Assembly (NCBI RefSeq): GCF_003865075.1
Contig: NZ_BHWB01000002.1
Span: 124,001-188,000, forward strand
From: Bacteroides faecalis
Lineage (GTDB): Bacteria; Bacteroidota; Bacteroidia; Bacteroidales; Bacteroidaceae
Length of the DNA stretch: 64,000 nt
Direction: 5' to 3'
This document shows, piece by piece, positions 37,801 through 46,029 of this stretch (positions are counted from its first letter, which is position 1; the number at the start of each line of letters is the position of its first letter). The notes beneath the pieces are model-generated. The model was not told the origin of the DNA, did not search any database, and saw only the letters and a program-made list of their open reading frames with translations. Both the position numbers and the translations under genes were made by a program.

Positions 37801-38324
37801 TTGACACTCGTGGAGTAATCCAACATGAAGCTGGAGGACATGGATTCGGAAAACTGGGTGACGAGTATATTTATCACAATGAATTTATCGACTTTTGTAC
37901 ATGTACCTGTTGCGAACACGTATTTGAATTCAAATATGCTAAATCATTAGGATGGTACGACAATCTATCCCTTACCGGAAAGATGCATGAAGTACCTTGG
38001 AGCCATTTGATCTTTGACGACCGGTATAGTGACCGGGTAGATATCTACGAAGGCGGATTTATGCACAACCGTGGTGTATTCCGTTCAGAACAAAATAGTT
38101 GTATGAATAATGACATTCCATATTACAGTACCATCAGTCGTGAATCAATTGTGAAACGTATCAAGCAATATGCAGGTGAAACTTATTCATTCGAGGACTT
38201 TGTCGCTAATGATAAAGTGAGCCAAGAAGTCAAGGTGCGTGCTATGAATGCTCCTTATATGGGAGGTCGTGTACATTCGTTCCAATATCCTCCTAAAATT
38301 CATAAAGGCAGTCCACTGAAATGA
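34836..38324 (+). CDS. Multidomain surface lipoprotein: fimbrillin-like + BspA LRR + BACON + M64 metallopeptidase
   Basis: 1162 aa. Lipoprotein signal (MLLALMFISCHDN). Fimbrillin-like domain ~40-320. BspA-type LRR_5 repeats ~410-690 (LPDQLKEIQRGAFSECYYLSGSL, IPEGVTYIGADAFSGCTAL). BACON domain ~745-825 (LNAESDWEVESIPSWCSLSQTSG). M64 (IgA-peptidase-like) zinc peptidase ~830-1110 (GINLVFLGDGYNAEDISKGKY), with the metal motif QHEAGGHGFGKLGDEY (His997, Glu998, His1002, Asp1009). The HE-to-H spacing is three residues rather than the usual two. Likely a cell-surface protease with adhesion and ligand-binding modules. Its substrate is unknown. Confidence 0.88.
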   Translation: MKKQQYQYIAAYMLLALMFISCHDNEIVKDDSLNGTSNIVSLSGEIDQIVVTRVNDNGFCDGDVMGVYVVDYKGNTPGKLKNSGNRGDNVRHTFDETAYKWNSAYDIYWKDDKTHIDIYGYYPVGTPSEVNAYEFEIQKDQAKTSGDGELGGYEASDFLWGKAMDVAPTEKVIRLPLRHKMSNARITLVEGEGFTEGTWTKLEKQVLVLNTKRNSVIDLATGNVTATGEVAKTGTIPFCKDNEFRTIVVPQIIEAGKTLFSITVDGVPYTFKKSEAFTYVTGKMHNFTIKVDKKEASGKYEFTLIDESITAWENDQASHEATAKEYIVINVEKAGTLKECIAKANKDYTKLQNLKIIGEINAEDFYFMRDKMTVLQSLNLKEVKIKASEGEIDGRPWGDDVIPYQALREKNTLARIVLPDQLKEIQRGAFSECYYLSGSLIIPEGVTYIGADAFSGCTALTGSLSLPSTLEIIDGGDFSTNMGAFAKCGFVCELKLPEKLKKIGMHCFRECTGFYGELKLPSNLTYIGKLAFYQCKNLTGDLEIPQGVTEINEACFKECGFNGLLSLHDGITGIGLEAFRSTPLKGELNLPKKLIVISDHTFEGCDFSGELKLPEEISTIGNNAFTNNWRLMGVLEIPENVQSIGAGAFANCRSIEGLVFPEGLENIRFESEWGDIGGAFSNCFGIGSIVCKGTIPPYVQSGAFNGVPKDNFTLEVPESAIQQYQTAVGWNDFKRIAAHRELVCRPSIANAINTQCTRKLTLNAESDWEVESIPSWCSLSQTSGSKKTELTLTIQSMPQGTTEGRTGDIVFRLKDKEYTTKCSVSQYDYTYGEDEIITLQRATKGNNGGINLVFLGDGYNAEDISKGKYMKAIKEQIENFFGIEPYTSYRDYFNVYTAIAVSPESGIGTINTVRYAKFETTFTGGVGLRCDYDAAFNYALRMPTVTKANLNQTLIIMTPNTTDYGGICQMWDDGSAIAFCPMSTYGYPFDTRGVIQHEAGGHGFGKLGDEYIYHNEFIDFCTCTCCEHVFEFKYAKSLGWYDNLSLTGKMHEVPWSHLIFDDRYSDRVDIYEGGFMHNRGVFRSEQNSCMNNDIPYYSTISRESIVKRIKQYAGETYSFEDFVANDKVSQEVKVRAMNAPYMGGRVHSFQYPPKIHKGSPLK

Positions 38325-39274
38325 TGAAATGTAAAACTAAAACTGAAAGTAAAATGAAAAAGAATATTCATATTATCTATACTGCCTGTATCGGATTTGT
38401 ATTCTGCATGGCGGGATGCGGACAGGAAAATACAATACGGAAAGAGACGGAACAGGACAAGATCATGAAATTCCAAATCATACATCCGTCACAACAATCA
38501 AAGAGTGTTCTCCGTGCCACTGAAACTGCTTTCGAAACAAATGACCAAATCGGTTTATATGTTACCGAGCAGAATGAACCTTTGCAGGTAGCAGGTAATT
38601 ATGCAAATAATGCCTCGCTGACTTACAACGGAACAGCATGGATTCCGGCAAAACCTATTTACTGGAATGACGGCACCTATGATGTATATGCTTATTATCC
38701 TCATTCCTCTCCCATTCTATCTGTAGACGAAGCCAAATTCAATGTAGCTTTAGACCAAAGCACAATAAAGACAGCTAATAAATTAGGAGGATATGAAGCC
38801 AGCGATTTCCTATGGGCATCGGCTAAAAAACAAACAGCCGGCAACGCTGCCGTTTCACTGAAATTCAGGCATTGTATGAGTAAACTCATAGTACGACTCA
38901 TCAAAGGAGAAGACTATGAAGGAGACTTGGCGGAAGATGCAACAGTGTATATTCACAATACTGTGCCGAGTGCCACTATTGATCTTAGCGTGGGAGTGGC
39001 TACTAAAGCGTTATATGGTACAGAAGCCAGCATAAAGGCTAAGCCGGCAGGTGATCACCAATATACCGCCATCCTTGTTCCACAAAGAATAGATAACAGA
39101 CGTCCTCTGATAGAGGTGGTAATGAAAGGTGTATCTTATCTGATGGAAAGCAAATTCCTTTTCAAGCCGGGCATACAGCATACTATCTCGCTGACTATAT
39201 CAAAGAATCCGGATCAAGTGAAAATCGAAATAGGGGGTGAAATCGAAGATTGGGAATCAACACAGGAATCATAA
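38321..39274 (+). CDS. Fimbrillin-family lipoprotein
   Basis: 317 aa, start overlapping the M64 gene stop by 4 bp (ATGA), so coupled. A later start at Met12 (38354, MKKNIHIIYTACIGFVFCMAGCG) would put the lipoprotein signal directly at the N-terminus. The body has ETNDQIGLYVTEQNEPLQVAGNYANNASLTYNG, YWNDGTYDVYAYYPHSSP and LGGYEASDFLWASAKK, paralogous to the two preceding proteins. Last gene of the operon, followed by a strong terminator. Confidence 0.82.
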   Translation: MMKCKTKTESKMKKNIHIIYTACIGFVFCMAGCGQENTIRKETEQDKIMKFQIIHPSQQSKSVLRATETAFETNDQIGLYVTEQNEPLQVAGNYANNASLTYNGTAWIPAKPIYWNDGTYDVYAYYPHSSPILSVDEAKFNVALDQSTIKTANKLGGYEASDFLWASAKKQTAGNAAVSLKFRHCMSKLIVRLIKGEDYEGDLAEDATVYIHNTVPSATIDLSVGVATKALYGTEASIKAKPAGDHQYTAILVPQRIDNRRPLIEVVMKGVSYLMESKFLFKPGIQHTISLTISKNPDQVKIEIGGEIEDWESTQES

Positions 39275-39293
39275 AATCATTTTAACGAGTTGC

Positions 39294-39341
39294 AGGCTAT
39301 ATCAGAAGCGCTAAATATCTATTTCGCTTTTGATATAGCCT
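39294..39341 (+). terminator. Intrinsic terminator of the fimbrillin/M64 operon
   Basis: A 17-bp stem AGGCTATATCAGAAGCG / CGCTTTTGATATAGCCT (one mismatch) with a 14-nt loop, followed by CATCTTTTTC, 20 nt after the stop codon. Confidence 0.75.
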
Positions 39342-39383
39342 CATCTTTTTCACAACTGTATATAGGGATCTTATAATAATAAG

Positions 39384-39391
39384 TATATTTG
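39384..39391 (+). promoter_or_regulatory. -7 element for the WG-repeat operon
   Basis: TATATTTG, an exact consensus, 29 bp before the start at 39420 and after the previous terminator. The -33 box is not clear. Confidence 0.5.
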
Positions 39392-39419
39392 CAAGGGGAT
39401 TATCAAAAGCTATATATAA

Positions 39420-41267
39420 ATGAACGGCAAACTGATTCATATTATTTCTACCATTCTTTCAAGTTTATTAATGTTACTTTGCAACGGATGCCGCCAATGT
39501 AGTATCGAAATCAACGCACTACCCTTTCAGGAAAGTGAAGGAAATAACTGGGGACTTATAGCAACCAACGGAGAAATTAAAGTTCATTCCGGCAGTTTTA
39601 CCCAGCAGCCGTCAGCAGTAGTAAACGGAATGTTTAGTTTACCGGATGAAGAAGGATATTACCGGCTCTATCAACTGGGACATCCGACACAACCTGTCAG
39701 TGCCCAACGTTTCGTACAAATCGGACACTTCTTTGAAAAAGTCACACTTGCACAAGAATTTCCGGATTCTCCTATCTTAATCATCAACCGAAAAGGAAAA
39801 ATTATCAATGATATCGGTATCAGCCTACATTATGACATTGTATTAGCACACAATTTTGCAGAAGGAAGATCATTGTTCTGCACACGAAAAGGTAAGTATG
39901 GATTTATGGATACGCAAGGAAATATTGCTATACCTCCCATATACGATCAAGCATATGACTTTCATGAAGGTATGGCTCTGGTTGGAAATATAAATAACAA
40001 AGGAGAAATGTGCTATCAACTCATTGATCCTTCCGGAAAAGTCTGTTCTAACATTCAAATCACTCTCAGCCTGCTGGATCAACAGTTCAGCTGCGGCCTA
40101 ATGAAATATAGCAACTTATTGAATGGAAAATGTTGTTATTTGAATCCCGAAGGAGAAACCAACATATTTTTGCCGGACAGTATCAAAGAGGCTTTCCGTT
40201 TCTACCATAATGCCGCCATTATACAAAGCGACCATGGAATAGGTCTCATCAACAAACAGGGAGAGCTACTTATTACTCCGGAATACGAAGACGGTTTCAT
40301 CGCCGGAAACGACCGGATATGCCTCCGCAACGGCAACAAATGGCAATTGGCCGACTTCAAAGGAAACATCAAAGGAACGAAGAAGAGTTATGACCGGATA
40401 ACGTTTTTCTATCCTTCAGGGTTGGCAATCGCATACTCAGATAACCAGAGCCTATGGATCGACCGGGAAGGAAAGCCACTCGACAGTAAACAATACCACC
40501 GTATCGAAGAAGACCTATCAGCATTACAACTGACTCCCCAAGTATTCACTAGAAAGAGCGCTAAGACAGAAGCTACAGAAGATAAATCGAAGAACCAAAA
40601 AGAGAATCCGACACTCCCGGTTTCCAACTCTCCTAAAGAAGAAGTCCAAACAGCTGAGAAAACAAATGCAACTTGTACTATCAACAACGAGGAGTGGAAA
40701 AATATCAGCAAACAGAATCCTTTTTACACTGAAGCCAGCAAAATCTTGTCAGGTAAGTTGCCCGAAACGGATGCGGACAACAGAAGGGTTATTTTAAATT
40801 ATGTAGAACACCTACGCACTTCATACACCACCAAAGACATCGACTTTTTAACTCAATTGTTTAGCGAAGAAGCCCTGATCATCGTAGGAAAAGTTATTCG
40901 CAATGCTCCTAAAATGGACGGAGAATATCTGTCAAAAGGCCAAGTGGAATACAACATAAAAAGTAAACAAGCCTATTTAGAACGTTTAAAAGTTCTATTT
41001 AAGCAGAACAAAGAAATTAAGTTGAAATTTAGCGATTTCAAGATTATGCGACATCCTACTCAACAAGGATTATATGGAGTGACGCTCCGGCAAAAATATA
41101 GCTCAGACCTATATTCGGATGATGGATATCTGTTCCTGCTGTGGGATTTCAGAGATGAAACGACACCTCTGATACATGTACGCACATGGCAACCCAGTAT
41201 GTTGGACGACCAGACTCCATTACCGGAAAATGAGATTTTCAATATTCGTAATTTCAATTTGCAATGA
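39420..41267 (+). CDS. WG-repeat lipoprotein
   Basis: 615 aa. Lipoprotein signal (STILSSLLMLLCNGCRQC). WG-like repeats ~130-380 (GKYGFMDTQGNIAIPPIYDQAYDFHEGMALVG, GIGLINKQGELLITPEYEDGF, NGNKWQLADFKGNIKG). A charged linker follows at ~385-440, then a helical/beta C-terminal domain ~440-610 (TKDIDFLTQLFSEEALIIVGKV, YLFLLWDFRDETTPLIHVRTWQP) that resembles an NTF2-like fold. The function is unknown, and a surface scaffold or binding role is likely. First of a three-gene unit with the two genes that follow. Confidence 0.8.
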   Translation: MNGKLIHIISTILSSLLMLLCNGCRQCSIEINALPFQESEGNNWGLIATNGEIKVHSGSFTQQPSAVVNGMFSLPDEEGYYRLYQLGHPTQPVSAQRFVQIGHFFEKVTLAQEFPDSPILIINRKGKIINDIGISLHYDIVLAHNFAEGRSLFCTRKGKYGFMDTQGNIAIPPIYDQAYDFHEGMALVGNINNKGEMCYQLIDPSGKVCSNIQITLSLLDQQFSCGLMKYSNLLNGKCCYLNPEGETNIFLPDSIKEAFRFYHNAAIIQSDHGIGLINKQGELLITPEYEDGFIAGNDRICLRNGNKWQLADFKGNIKGTKKSYDRITFFYPSGLAIAYSDNQSLWIDREGKPLDSKQYHRIEEDLSALQLTPQVFTRKSAKTEATEDKSKNQKENPTLPVSNSPKEEVQTAEKTNATCTINNEEWKNISKQNPFYTEASKILSGKLPETDADNRRVILNYVEHLRTSYTTKDIDFLTQLFSEEALIIVGKVIRNAPKMDGEYLSKGQVEYNIKSKQAYLERLKVLFKQNKEIKLKFSDFKIMRHPTQQGLYGVTLRQKYSSDLYSDDGYLFLLWDFRDETTPLIHVRTWQPSMLDDQTPLPENEIFNIRNFNLQ

Positions 41268-42253
41268 ATATATTCGAGTCATATCATAACATCCGGAGAT
41301 ACCTTCTAACATTAGGAATACTCTTGGCCTTCTCACATCTATATGCGCAACAGTTCTCTGTGCAACGTTTTCGACAGCTTCCTAATGATATCAGTGCATA
41401 TATTCAGCCCGAAAAAGACCTGAATGACGAGGCTTGTGCACTTATCAAAATAGTAGGAAACCTTGATTTTGTGTTCTCTACCCCTTTAGGTATCGTGAAA
41501 CGAAAAAATGATGTCGGAGAAACATGGATATACGTTCCGCGAGGCACTGTGCAAATCACAATCAAACACCCGCAATGGGGAGTACTTCGTGACTATCGTT
41601 TCCCCTCCCCGCTGGAATCTCGCTTGACTTATGAACTGGTTTTAAATTCTCCGATCACTATGCCCCGAAGAAAAATACCTCCAATGGAAAATAACATTGT
41701 TGAATTTCCACGTATATATAGATTACCGACACAACTTACCGAACCGCCCAAGCTTCGTCTCAAACGGCCAAAAGAAGACGCCTGCTATCTGATTATGCTG
41801 GATGCAAGCATACACCAGAAAGAGGTTGCCGGAGGTATACGCCTCGGCTGGATGCGAAGACATGGAATATACTTGCATGTACTAAGCAATTTCCGTACTG
41901 TTGCTGACACGAATGGTATGGAATGTGACAAAAACGGAATACCAAAGGGTGATGACATCCCTCCTTATTACACAGAAAAAACTGAAAATTCACATTATGC
42001 ATTACTTGCAGGTGGACTGCACCGGGTTGCTGGTAACTTCTATATCTACGAAGGAGTTGGTTACGGTGTGCGCACTGTCGTTTGGGAAACAAACGAAGGA
42101 AATTATTTACGCAATGCGGATTATTCTTCAAAAGGTATTGCAGCAGAGTTAGGTGCTATGTTAAGATTACAAAGGTTCGTCTTTTCAGCTGGTGCCATTA
42201 CTACCGAAGGAAACTATTGGGAGCTAAACATTGGCATTGGGATTCGTTTATAA
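41264..42253 (+). CDS. Outer-membrane-type hypothetical protein
   Basis: 329 aa. Start overlaps the WG gene stop by 4 bp. A signal peptide (YLLTLGILLAFSHLYAQQ) is followed by a PEGA-like N-terminal half (FSTPLGIVKRKNDVGETWIYVPRGTVQITIKHPQWGVLRDY). The C-terminal part is rich in amphipathic strands and ends EGNYWELNIGIGIRL, like a small outer-membrane barrel. I do not recognise a named family. Tight coupling with the WG protein suggests a joint role at the outer membrane. Confidence 0.7.
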   Translation: MNIFESYHNIRRYLLTLGILLAFSHLYAQQFSVQRFRQLPNDISAYIQPEKDLNDEACALIKIVGNLDFVFSTPLGIVKRKNDVGETWIYVPRGTVQITIKHPQWGVLRDYRFPSPLESRLTYELVLNSPITMPRRKIPPMENNIVEFPRIYRLPTQLTEPPKLRLKRPKEDACYLIMLDASIHQKEVAGGIRLGWMRRHGIYLHVLSNFRTVADTNGMECDKNGIPKGDDIPPYYTEKTENSHYALLAGGLHRVAGNFYIYEGVGYGVRTVVWETNEGNYLRNADYSSKGIAAELGAMLRLQRFVFSAGAITTEGNYWELNIGIGIRL

Positions 42254-42283
42254 TAACTTTATTCTATTTATGCAGATTAATAT

Positions 42284-43909
42284 ATGTATACGAAAATAAT
42301 TCATTTCTTGATCATAGCTTGCTGGTTGCTTCCTACGGGATGTAGTGATGAGAATCAACCGGATAATCCCGCACCCGAGATCTTGCTGCACGAAGCTCAA
42401 AACATCACTCGTACCAGCGCCCAACTTACCGGAACAGTGAATGCTTCGTCCAATAGCAAAACGGATCGCTACCGCTTTCGTTACGGGACTTCCCTAAAAA
42501 TGGAACAAATGGACGAACAGTCATTAAAGAATAGTCATGTCAGCACTGAACTACAGGATCTAATCCCGGGAACTACTTACTATTACTGCTTAGAAGCCGG
42601 AAATAAGAAATATCTGAAACAAAGCCCGATTTATAGTTTTACGACCATTCCCAATAAAGTTCCTAAAGTCGATAAAATTAGTTTCTTAGGACAAGGACCT
42701 ATTAGTATTATTTTACAATGCGCTATCACAGATAATGGTGGAGAAACAATTATAAAAAGTGGTTTTTGCTATACCAAGATAAATGGAGAAGAATATGAGC
42801 TGAGTGCTCCCCTTTCGGACAGCAACCAATGGCAACTCCGTATCGGAGATTTGGAAAAGGATACCAAATATACGGTCAGAGCCTTTGCCGAGAATAAAAT
42901 AGGAAGAGCATATAGTGAACCTTACCACTTCCAAACAGGAAATGCTGTAATACTCACAAATGCGGGAACTTTGCCTGAGATCATCAGTGAAAAAGAAAAA
43001 AAACAATATAGTACACTCAATATAGCAGGACCTCTAAACGGAACTGATATCCGGTTTATCCGTGAGATGTCTGGGAAAGACATTACCGGAAATCCAACAT
43101 CAGGAATTTTACAACGGTTGGATTTGACAGATGCATTTATCGTATCGGGCGGTTTGTCTTATGATGAATCACGATATACAGAGGATTATACTATCGGCTA
43201 CGGAATGTTTGGTGAACTGGAAGTGCTGAAAGAAATAAAACTTCCGACAAGTACACTGATCATCGAGCAAAATGCTTTCAAGAATAGTATGGCATTAACG
43301 GAACTTTCAATTCCTTGTAATACGGAAGAATTGACTCCTTCTACCGGCTGTAAAAATCTCAGCCATATATCCATAGCTCCGGCAAATACCCATTATATCA
43401 GTATAGATGGAGTAGTATATAATAAAAGTGGTGAAGTTCTTGTTTGGTTTCCCGAAGGAATAACAAGAGATAAGATTCAGTTCTCACCTACGCTGAAAAG
43501 TATCGGAGACTATGCGTTGCAGAAATGCAAAATTAGTTCCATCGTGCTTCCCAATTCACTCAGCAGCATAGGAAAACAGGCTTTCTGCGAGTCAGGAATC
43601 GAATCTGTCACATTTCCTGACGGATTACGGAACGTTTCTACCGGATTATTTCAGAATTGCAAGAGTCTTACTTCCGTTACTTTAGGAAGTAAATGCGAAT
43701 CCATTTCAGCATACTGTTTTGACGGTTGCCCGCTCCAGCACTTATATGTAAAAGCGTCTACTCCTCCCGTTTGCCATTCAGAGACTTTCAGCGGAGCAGA
43801 AAGTATTTTTACCGATTGCGTATTGCATATCCCTGCAGAAAGTCGGACACAATATAGAAATCATAATATTTGGAAACAGTTTCTTCACATTGAAGGAGTA
43901 ACTTTTTAA
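42284..43909 (+). CDS. FN3 and BspA-type leucine-rich-repeat lipoprotein
   Basis: 541 aa. Lipoprotein signal (LIIACWLLPTGCSDE). Two fibronectin-III-like domains ~40-215 (ITRTSAQLTGTVNASSNSKTDRYRFRYG, TKYTVRAFAENKIGRAYSEPYHF). BspA LRR_5 repeats ~330-500 (LKEIKLPTSTLIIEQNAFKNSMALTELSIP, SIGDYALQKCKISSIVLPNSLSSIGKQAF). It ends with a conserved LRR cap (CVLHIPAESRTQYRNHNIWKQF). Probably exposed at the cell surface for binding. Last plus-strand gene before the convergent kinase. Confidence 0.85.
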   Translation: MYTKIIHFLIIACWLLPTGCSDENQPDNPAPEILLHEAQNITRTSAQLTGTVNASSNSKTDRYRFRYGTSLKMEQMDEQSLKNSHVSTELQDLIPGTTYYYCLEAGNKKYLKQSPIYSFTTIPNKVPKVDKISFLGQGPISIILQCAITDNGGETIIKSGFCYTKINGEEYELSAPLSDSNQWQLRIGDLEKDTKYTVRAFAENKIGRAYSEPYHFQTGNAVILTNAGTLPEIISEKEKKQYSTLNIAGPLNGTDIRFIREMSGKDITGNPTSGILQRLDLTDAFIVSGGLSYDESRYTEDYTIGYGMFGELEVLKEIKLPTSTLIIEQNAFKNSMALTELSIPCNTEELTPSTGCKNLSHISIAPANTHYISIDGVVYNKSGEVLVWFPEGITRDKIQFSPTLKSIGDYALQKCKISSIVLPNSLSSIGKQAFCESGIESVTFPDGLRNVSTGLFQNCKSLTSVTLGSKCESISAYCFDGCPLQHLYVKASTPPVCHSETFSGAESIFTDCVLHIPAESRTQYRNHNIWKQFLHIEGVTF

Positions 43910-44225
43910 TCGAACATCACAAATATAGCAGACATTCGCTTGCAGAGTATTAATAGATAAGTTCCGATGTATTATAGATAAACTTCTTCTTCTCTAATGA
44001 TAAACTTTTTCTTCATTGGAAGTAAACTGAAAATGAAACTTGCGTTTATATAATCGCAACTTGCAGTTATATAAACGGAACTTGCGTTTATAAAAACAAA
44101 AGTTCCGTTTATAGTTTTTTCTTAATACACAGAAACTTTACCATTAAGACAAAGTAACTTTACTATTAAAAGAGAAGAAATTATTACCTAATAGACTACA
44201 TCATAAGTAACTATAAGCAATCTGA
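43910..44225. other. Convergent intergenic region, no gene
   Basis: Lies between the LRR lipoprotein (plus) and the kinase (minus). It is filled largely by a degenerate 21-22 bp periodic array, and no ORF is seen. Confidence 0.5.
43977..44177. repeat. Degenerate 21-22 bp periodic array
   Basis: Three sub-blocks. GATAAACTT-type units at 43977, 43999 and (as GAAGTAAACTG) 44021, step 22. AACTTGCG-type units at 44037, 44058, 44079 and (diverged) 44100, step 21. AACTTTACNATTAA units at 44134 and 44156, step 22. An ACTT core recurs throughout. Phase breaks separate the blocks. It has the same period class as the arrays at 15226 and 27095 but a different sequence. Confidence 0.6.
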
Positions 44226-45362
44226 TTAACGTTGTTGAACAAGAAGTTTAATTTGTTGCAATTGCCGGAACGCCTCTTGTTGCAAACTCTCCCACTGACG
44301 TTGATAAGTAACGGATTGTCGTAGTTCCGGTAATGGATACTCTTCATCCAACATCTCTTTCAGCCGCCTGATAAGTTGCAGGCTGTCAGTCTGCCAACGT
44401 TTCTCATCCGACAATGAATCGGAAGAATGAAGCATCCGTAACCGTTCCGAAGCAAGCAAACGACGGCAGTTCTCACTACTAACTTGATTTCCGTAGACAG
44501 GATAGAAAGTCGGAGAAACCGAAGGAGTATCGGTATTAAAATAAATAGCCAAGAAGGTAATACCAGCCAACATGGCAGCAGCTATAACCATATAAAACCG
44601 CACTTTATGAGTAGCAACAACTGCACTGATCACTTCCGTAGCAGAGGCATAACGTTTATCACGCTTCTGGCAGGTACACTTACGTGAGACGGCAGCCAAA
44701 TGTTTGTCTTTAAGCAAAGTGGCCATTTCTCCGATTATCACACCTAATGAATAGATATCCGCACGCAAGTCTAAAGAAGTACCCGGTTGGAGTATCTCGG
44801 GAGCAAGATAATACCGAGTACCGGCAGGAAGTTTCAACACATCGTAATCGTCACAGTCGGAAAGGCTAAAATCTATGAGTTTGACATTATTACCATTATG
44901 AGTAATCAGAATATTACTTGGTTTTAAATCCCGATGGACAATCTGTTTGCTATGGATATATTGCAAAGCACTGCACAATTCCGTTAAAATTTTAATCGCC
45001 AATGGTAAAGTCAGTTTTCCCTGCTGTATAAACTCTTTCAAAGTTATCCCGTCCACATATTCTAATAGGATACAATGCCCCAATGAAGAAATCTTCTCCC
45101 AACTCAAAGTTCTGCAAATATGAGGATGTTCCAACTGATAACCGATATTAAACTCCTTTTCAAGTGCTTGTTCACAAAAGGCCGTCTTCCGATACATGGG
45201 TTGCAATGCCTTCAGTATATGCAATTTACCATACCGATGACAACGGAATAATTGATTATATCCCGAAGTAGAAGTATATATTTCCTGTATATCCGTAAAA
45301 GCCGTATCATTCGGAAGGATATCTTCCTTTAAGAAACCGGAAGTAAAAGAATCATCATTCAT
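44226..45362 (-). CDS. Eukaryotic-type Ser/Thr protein kinase, membrane-anchored
   Basis: 378 aa from ATG 45362 (TTG 45368 also possible). Kinase domain ~15-255: catalytic-lobe Lys in KLHILKAL, HRDLKPSNILI with Asp145, metal-binding DFG replaced by DFS (KLIDFSLSD), and TRYYLAPEIL plus LRADIYSLGVIIGEM intact. The glycine-rich loop is poorly conserved (TSTSGYNQLF). A TM follows at ~262-282 (FYMVIAAAMLAGITFLAIYF), then an extracytoplasmic helical tail. It may be active or a weak kinase. The upstream gene overlaps it, so they form a pair. Confidence 0.85.
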   Translation of the reverse strand: MNDDSFTSGFLKEDILPNDTAFTDIQEIYTSTSGYNQLFRCHRYGKLHILKALQPMYRKTAFCEQALEKEFNIGYQLEHPHICRTLSWEKISSLGHCILLEYVDGITLKEFIQQGKLTLPLAIKILTELCSALQYIHSKQIVHRDLKPSNILITHNGNNVKLIDFSLSDCDDYDVLKLPAGTRYYLAPEILQPGTSLDLRADIYSLGVIIGEMATLLKDKHLAAVSRKCTCQKRDKRYASATEVISAVVATHKVRFYMVIAAAMLAGITFLAIYFNTDTPSVSPTFYPVYGNQVSSENCRRLLASERLRMLHSSDSLSDEKRWQTDSLQLIRRLKEMLDEEYPLPELRQSVTYQRQWESLQQEAFRQLQQIKLLVQQR

Positions 45363-45933
45363 GTTCAATACAGTTCAGTAAAGTAAGACCTCCGTTTCGT
45401 CCTGCTATAAATGGAGAAGTGCGAGTCCCATCCCGCAAGATGTACGGAAGAAATAACGGTTGTCCTTTGAGAAAAGTAGCAGTCTCAAAACAATCTCCCT
45501 TTTGCAGTTTAGACTGTTTTGCCTCTTGTACCTCAAACACCGCATTTCCTCTATACTGCAAACGTAAATAACGATTCGGTGACCATCCAATTTCCACTTC
45601 TGCTCCGGGAGCAAGTTCTTTTGCCATCACTTGATGAGCCGAGAAGAAAGAGGAATTGTAAGCACTACTACTCTTTAAGTAGCTACAAAAAGTAGTAAAG
45701 AAATCAAAACCTATATAACGAGATAATAAATCAAGTGTTTGTACACGTGGTTTATGCATATCATTCACGTATCCCCATAAACGTTTCAGAGTAGAAGTTG
45801 ATATTACCCCAAATGAGTTTTTCTGCAAATAGAAAGAAAACTCATCAAAATCGGTAGTCGTACGCAAAGGTTTACTATATTTTTTTTCAACCAATAATAA
45901 TAGTTCTGCTATTTCCGGTTTATATATATTCAT
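45355..45933 (-). CDS. Kinase-associated protein of unknown function
   Basis: 192 aa with no signal peptide, so probably cytoplasmic. The N-terminal half has a helical HTH-like region (SFGVISTSTLKRLWGYVND, RVQTLDLLSRYIGFDFFTTFCSYL). The C-terminal half is a small beta-rich domain (ELAPGAEVEIGWSPNRYLRLQYRGNAVFEVQEAKQSKLQKGD). The stop overlaps the kinase start by 8-14 bp. I infer a DNA- or target-binding partner or substrate of the kinase. No direct evidence exists. Confidence 0.65.
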   Translation of the reverse strand: MNIYKPEIAELLLLVEKKYSKPLRTTTDFDEFSFYLQKNSFGVISTSTLKRLWGYVNDMHKPRVQTLDLLSRYIGFDFFTTFCSYLKSSSAYNSSFFSAHQVMAKELAPGAEVEIGWSPNRYLRLQYRGNAVFEVQEAKQSKLQKGDCFETATFLKGQPLFLPYILRDGTRTSPFIAGRNGGLTLLNCIEHE

Positions 45934-45961
45934 AGTTCGGTACTGAATGTTTTATACGTTC

Positions 45962-45998
45962 CAAAGATAAGTAAAATCGTTTTATTATCGTATATTTG
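45962..45998. promoter_or_regulatory. Overlapping divergent promoters
   Basis: Minus-strand TATCTTTG at 45962-45969 serves the kinase pair. Plus-strand TATATTTG at 45991-45998 serves the S9 peptidase. The -33 position of each lies on or near the other's -7, so simultaneous occupancy is unlikely. Confidence 0.55.
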
Positions 45999-46029
45999 TC
46001 CGATTAATATTAAATCATTATTAAAAAAT

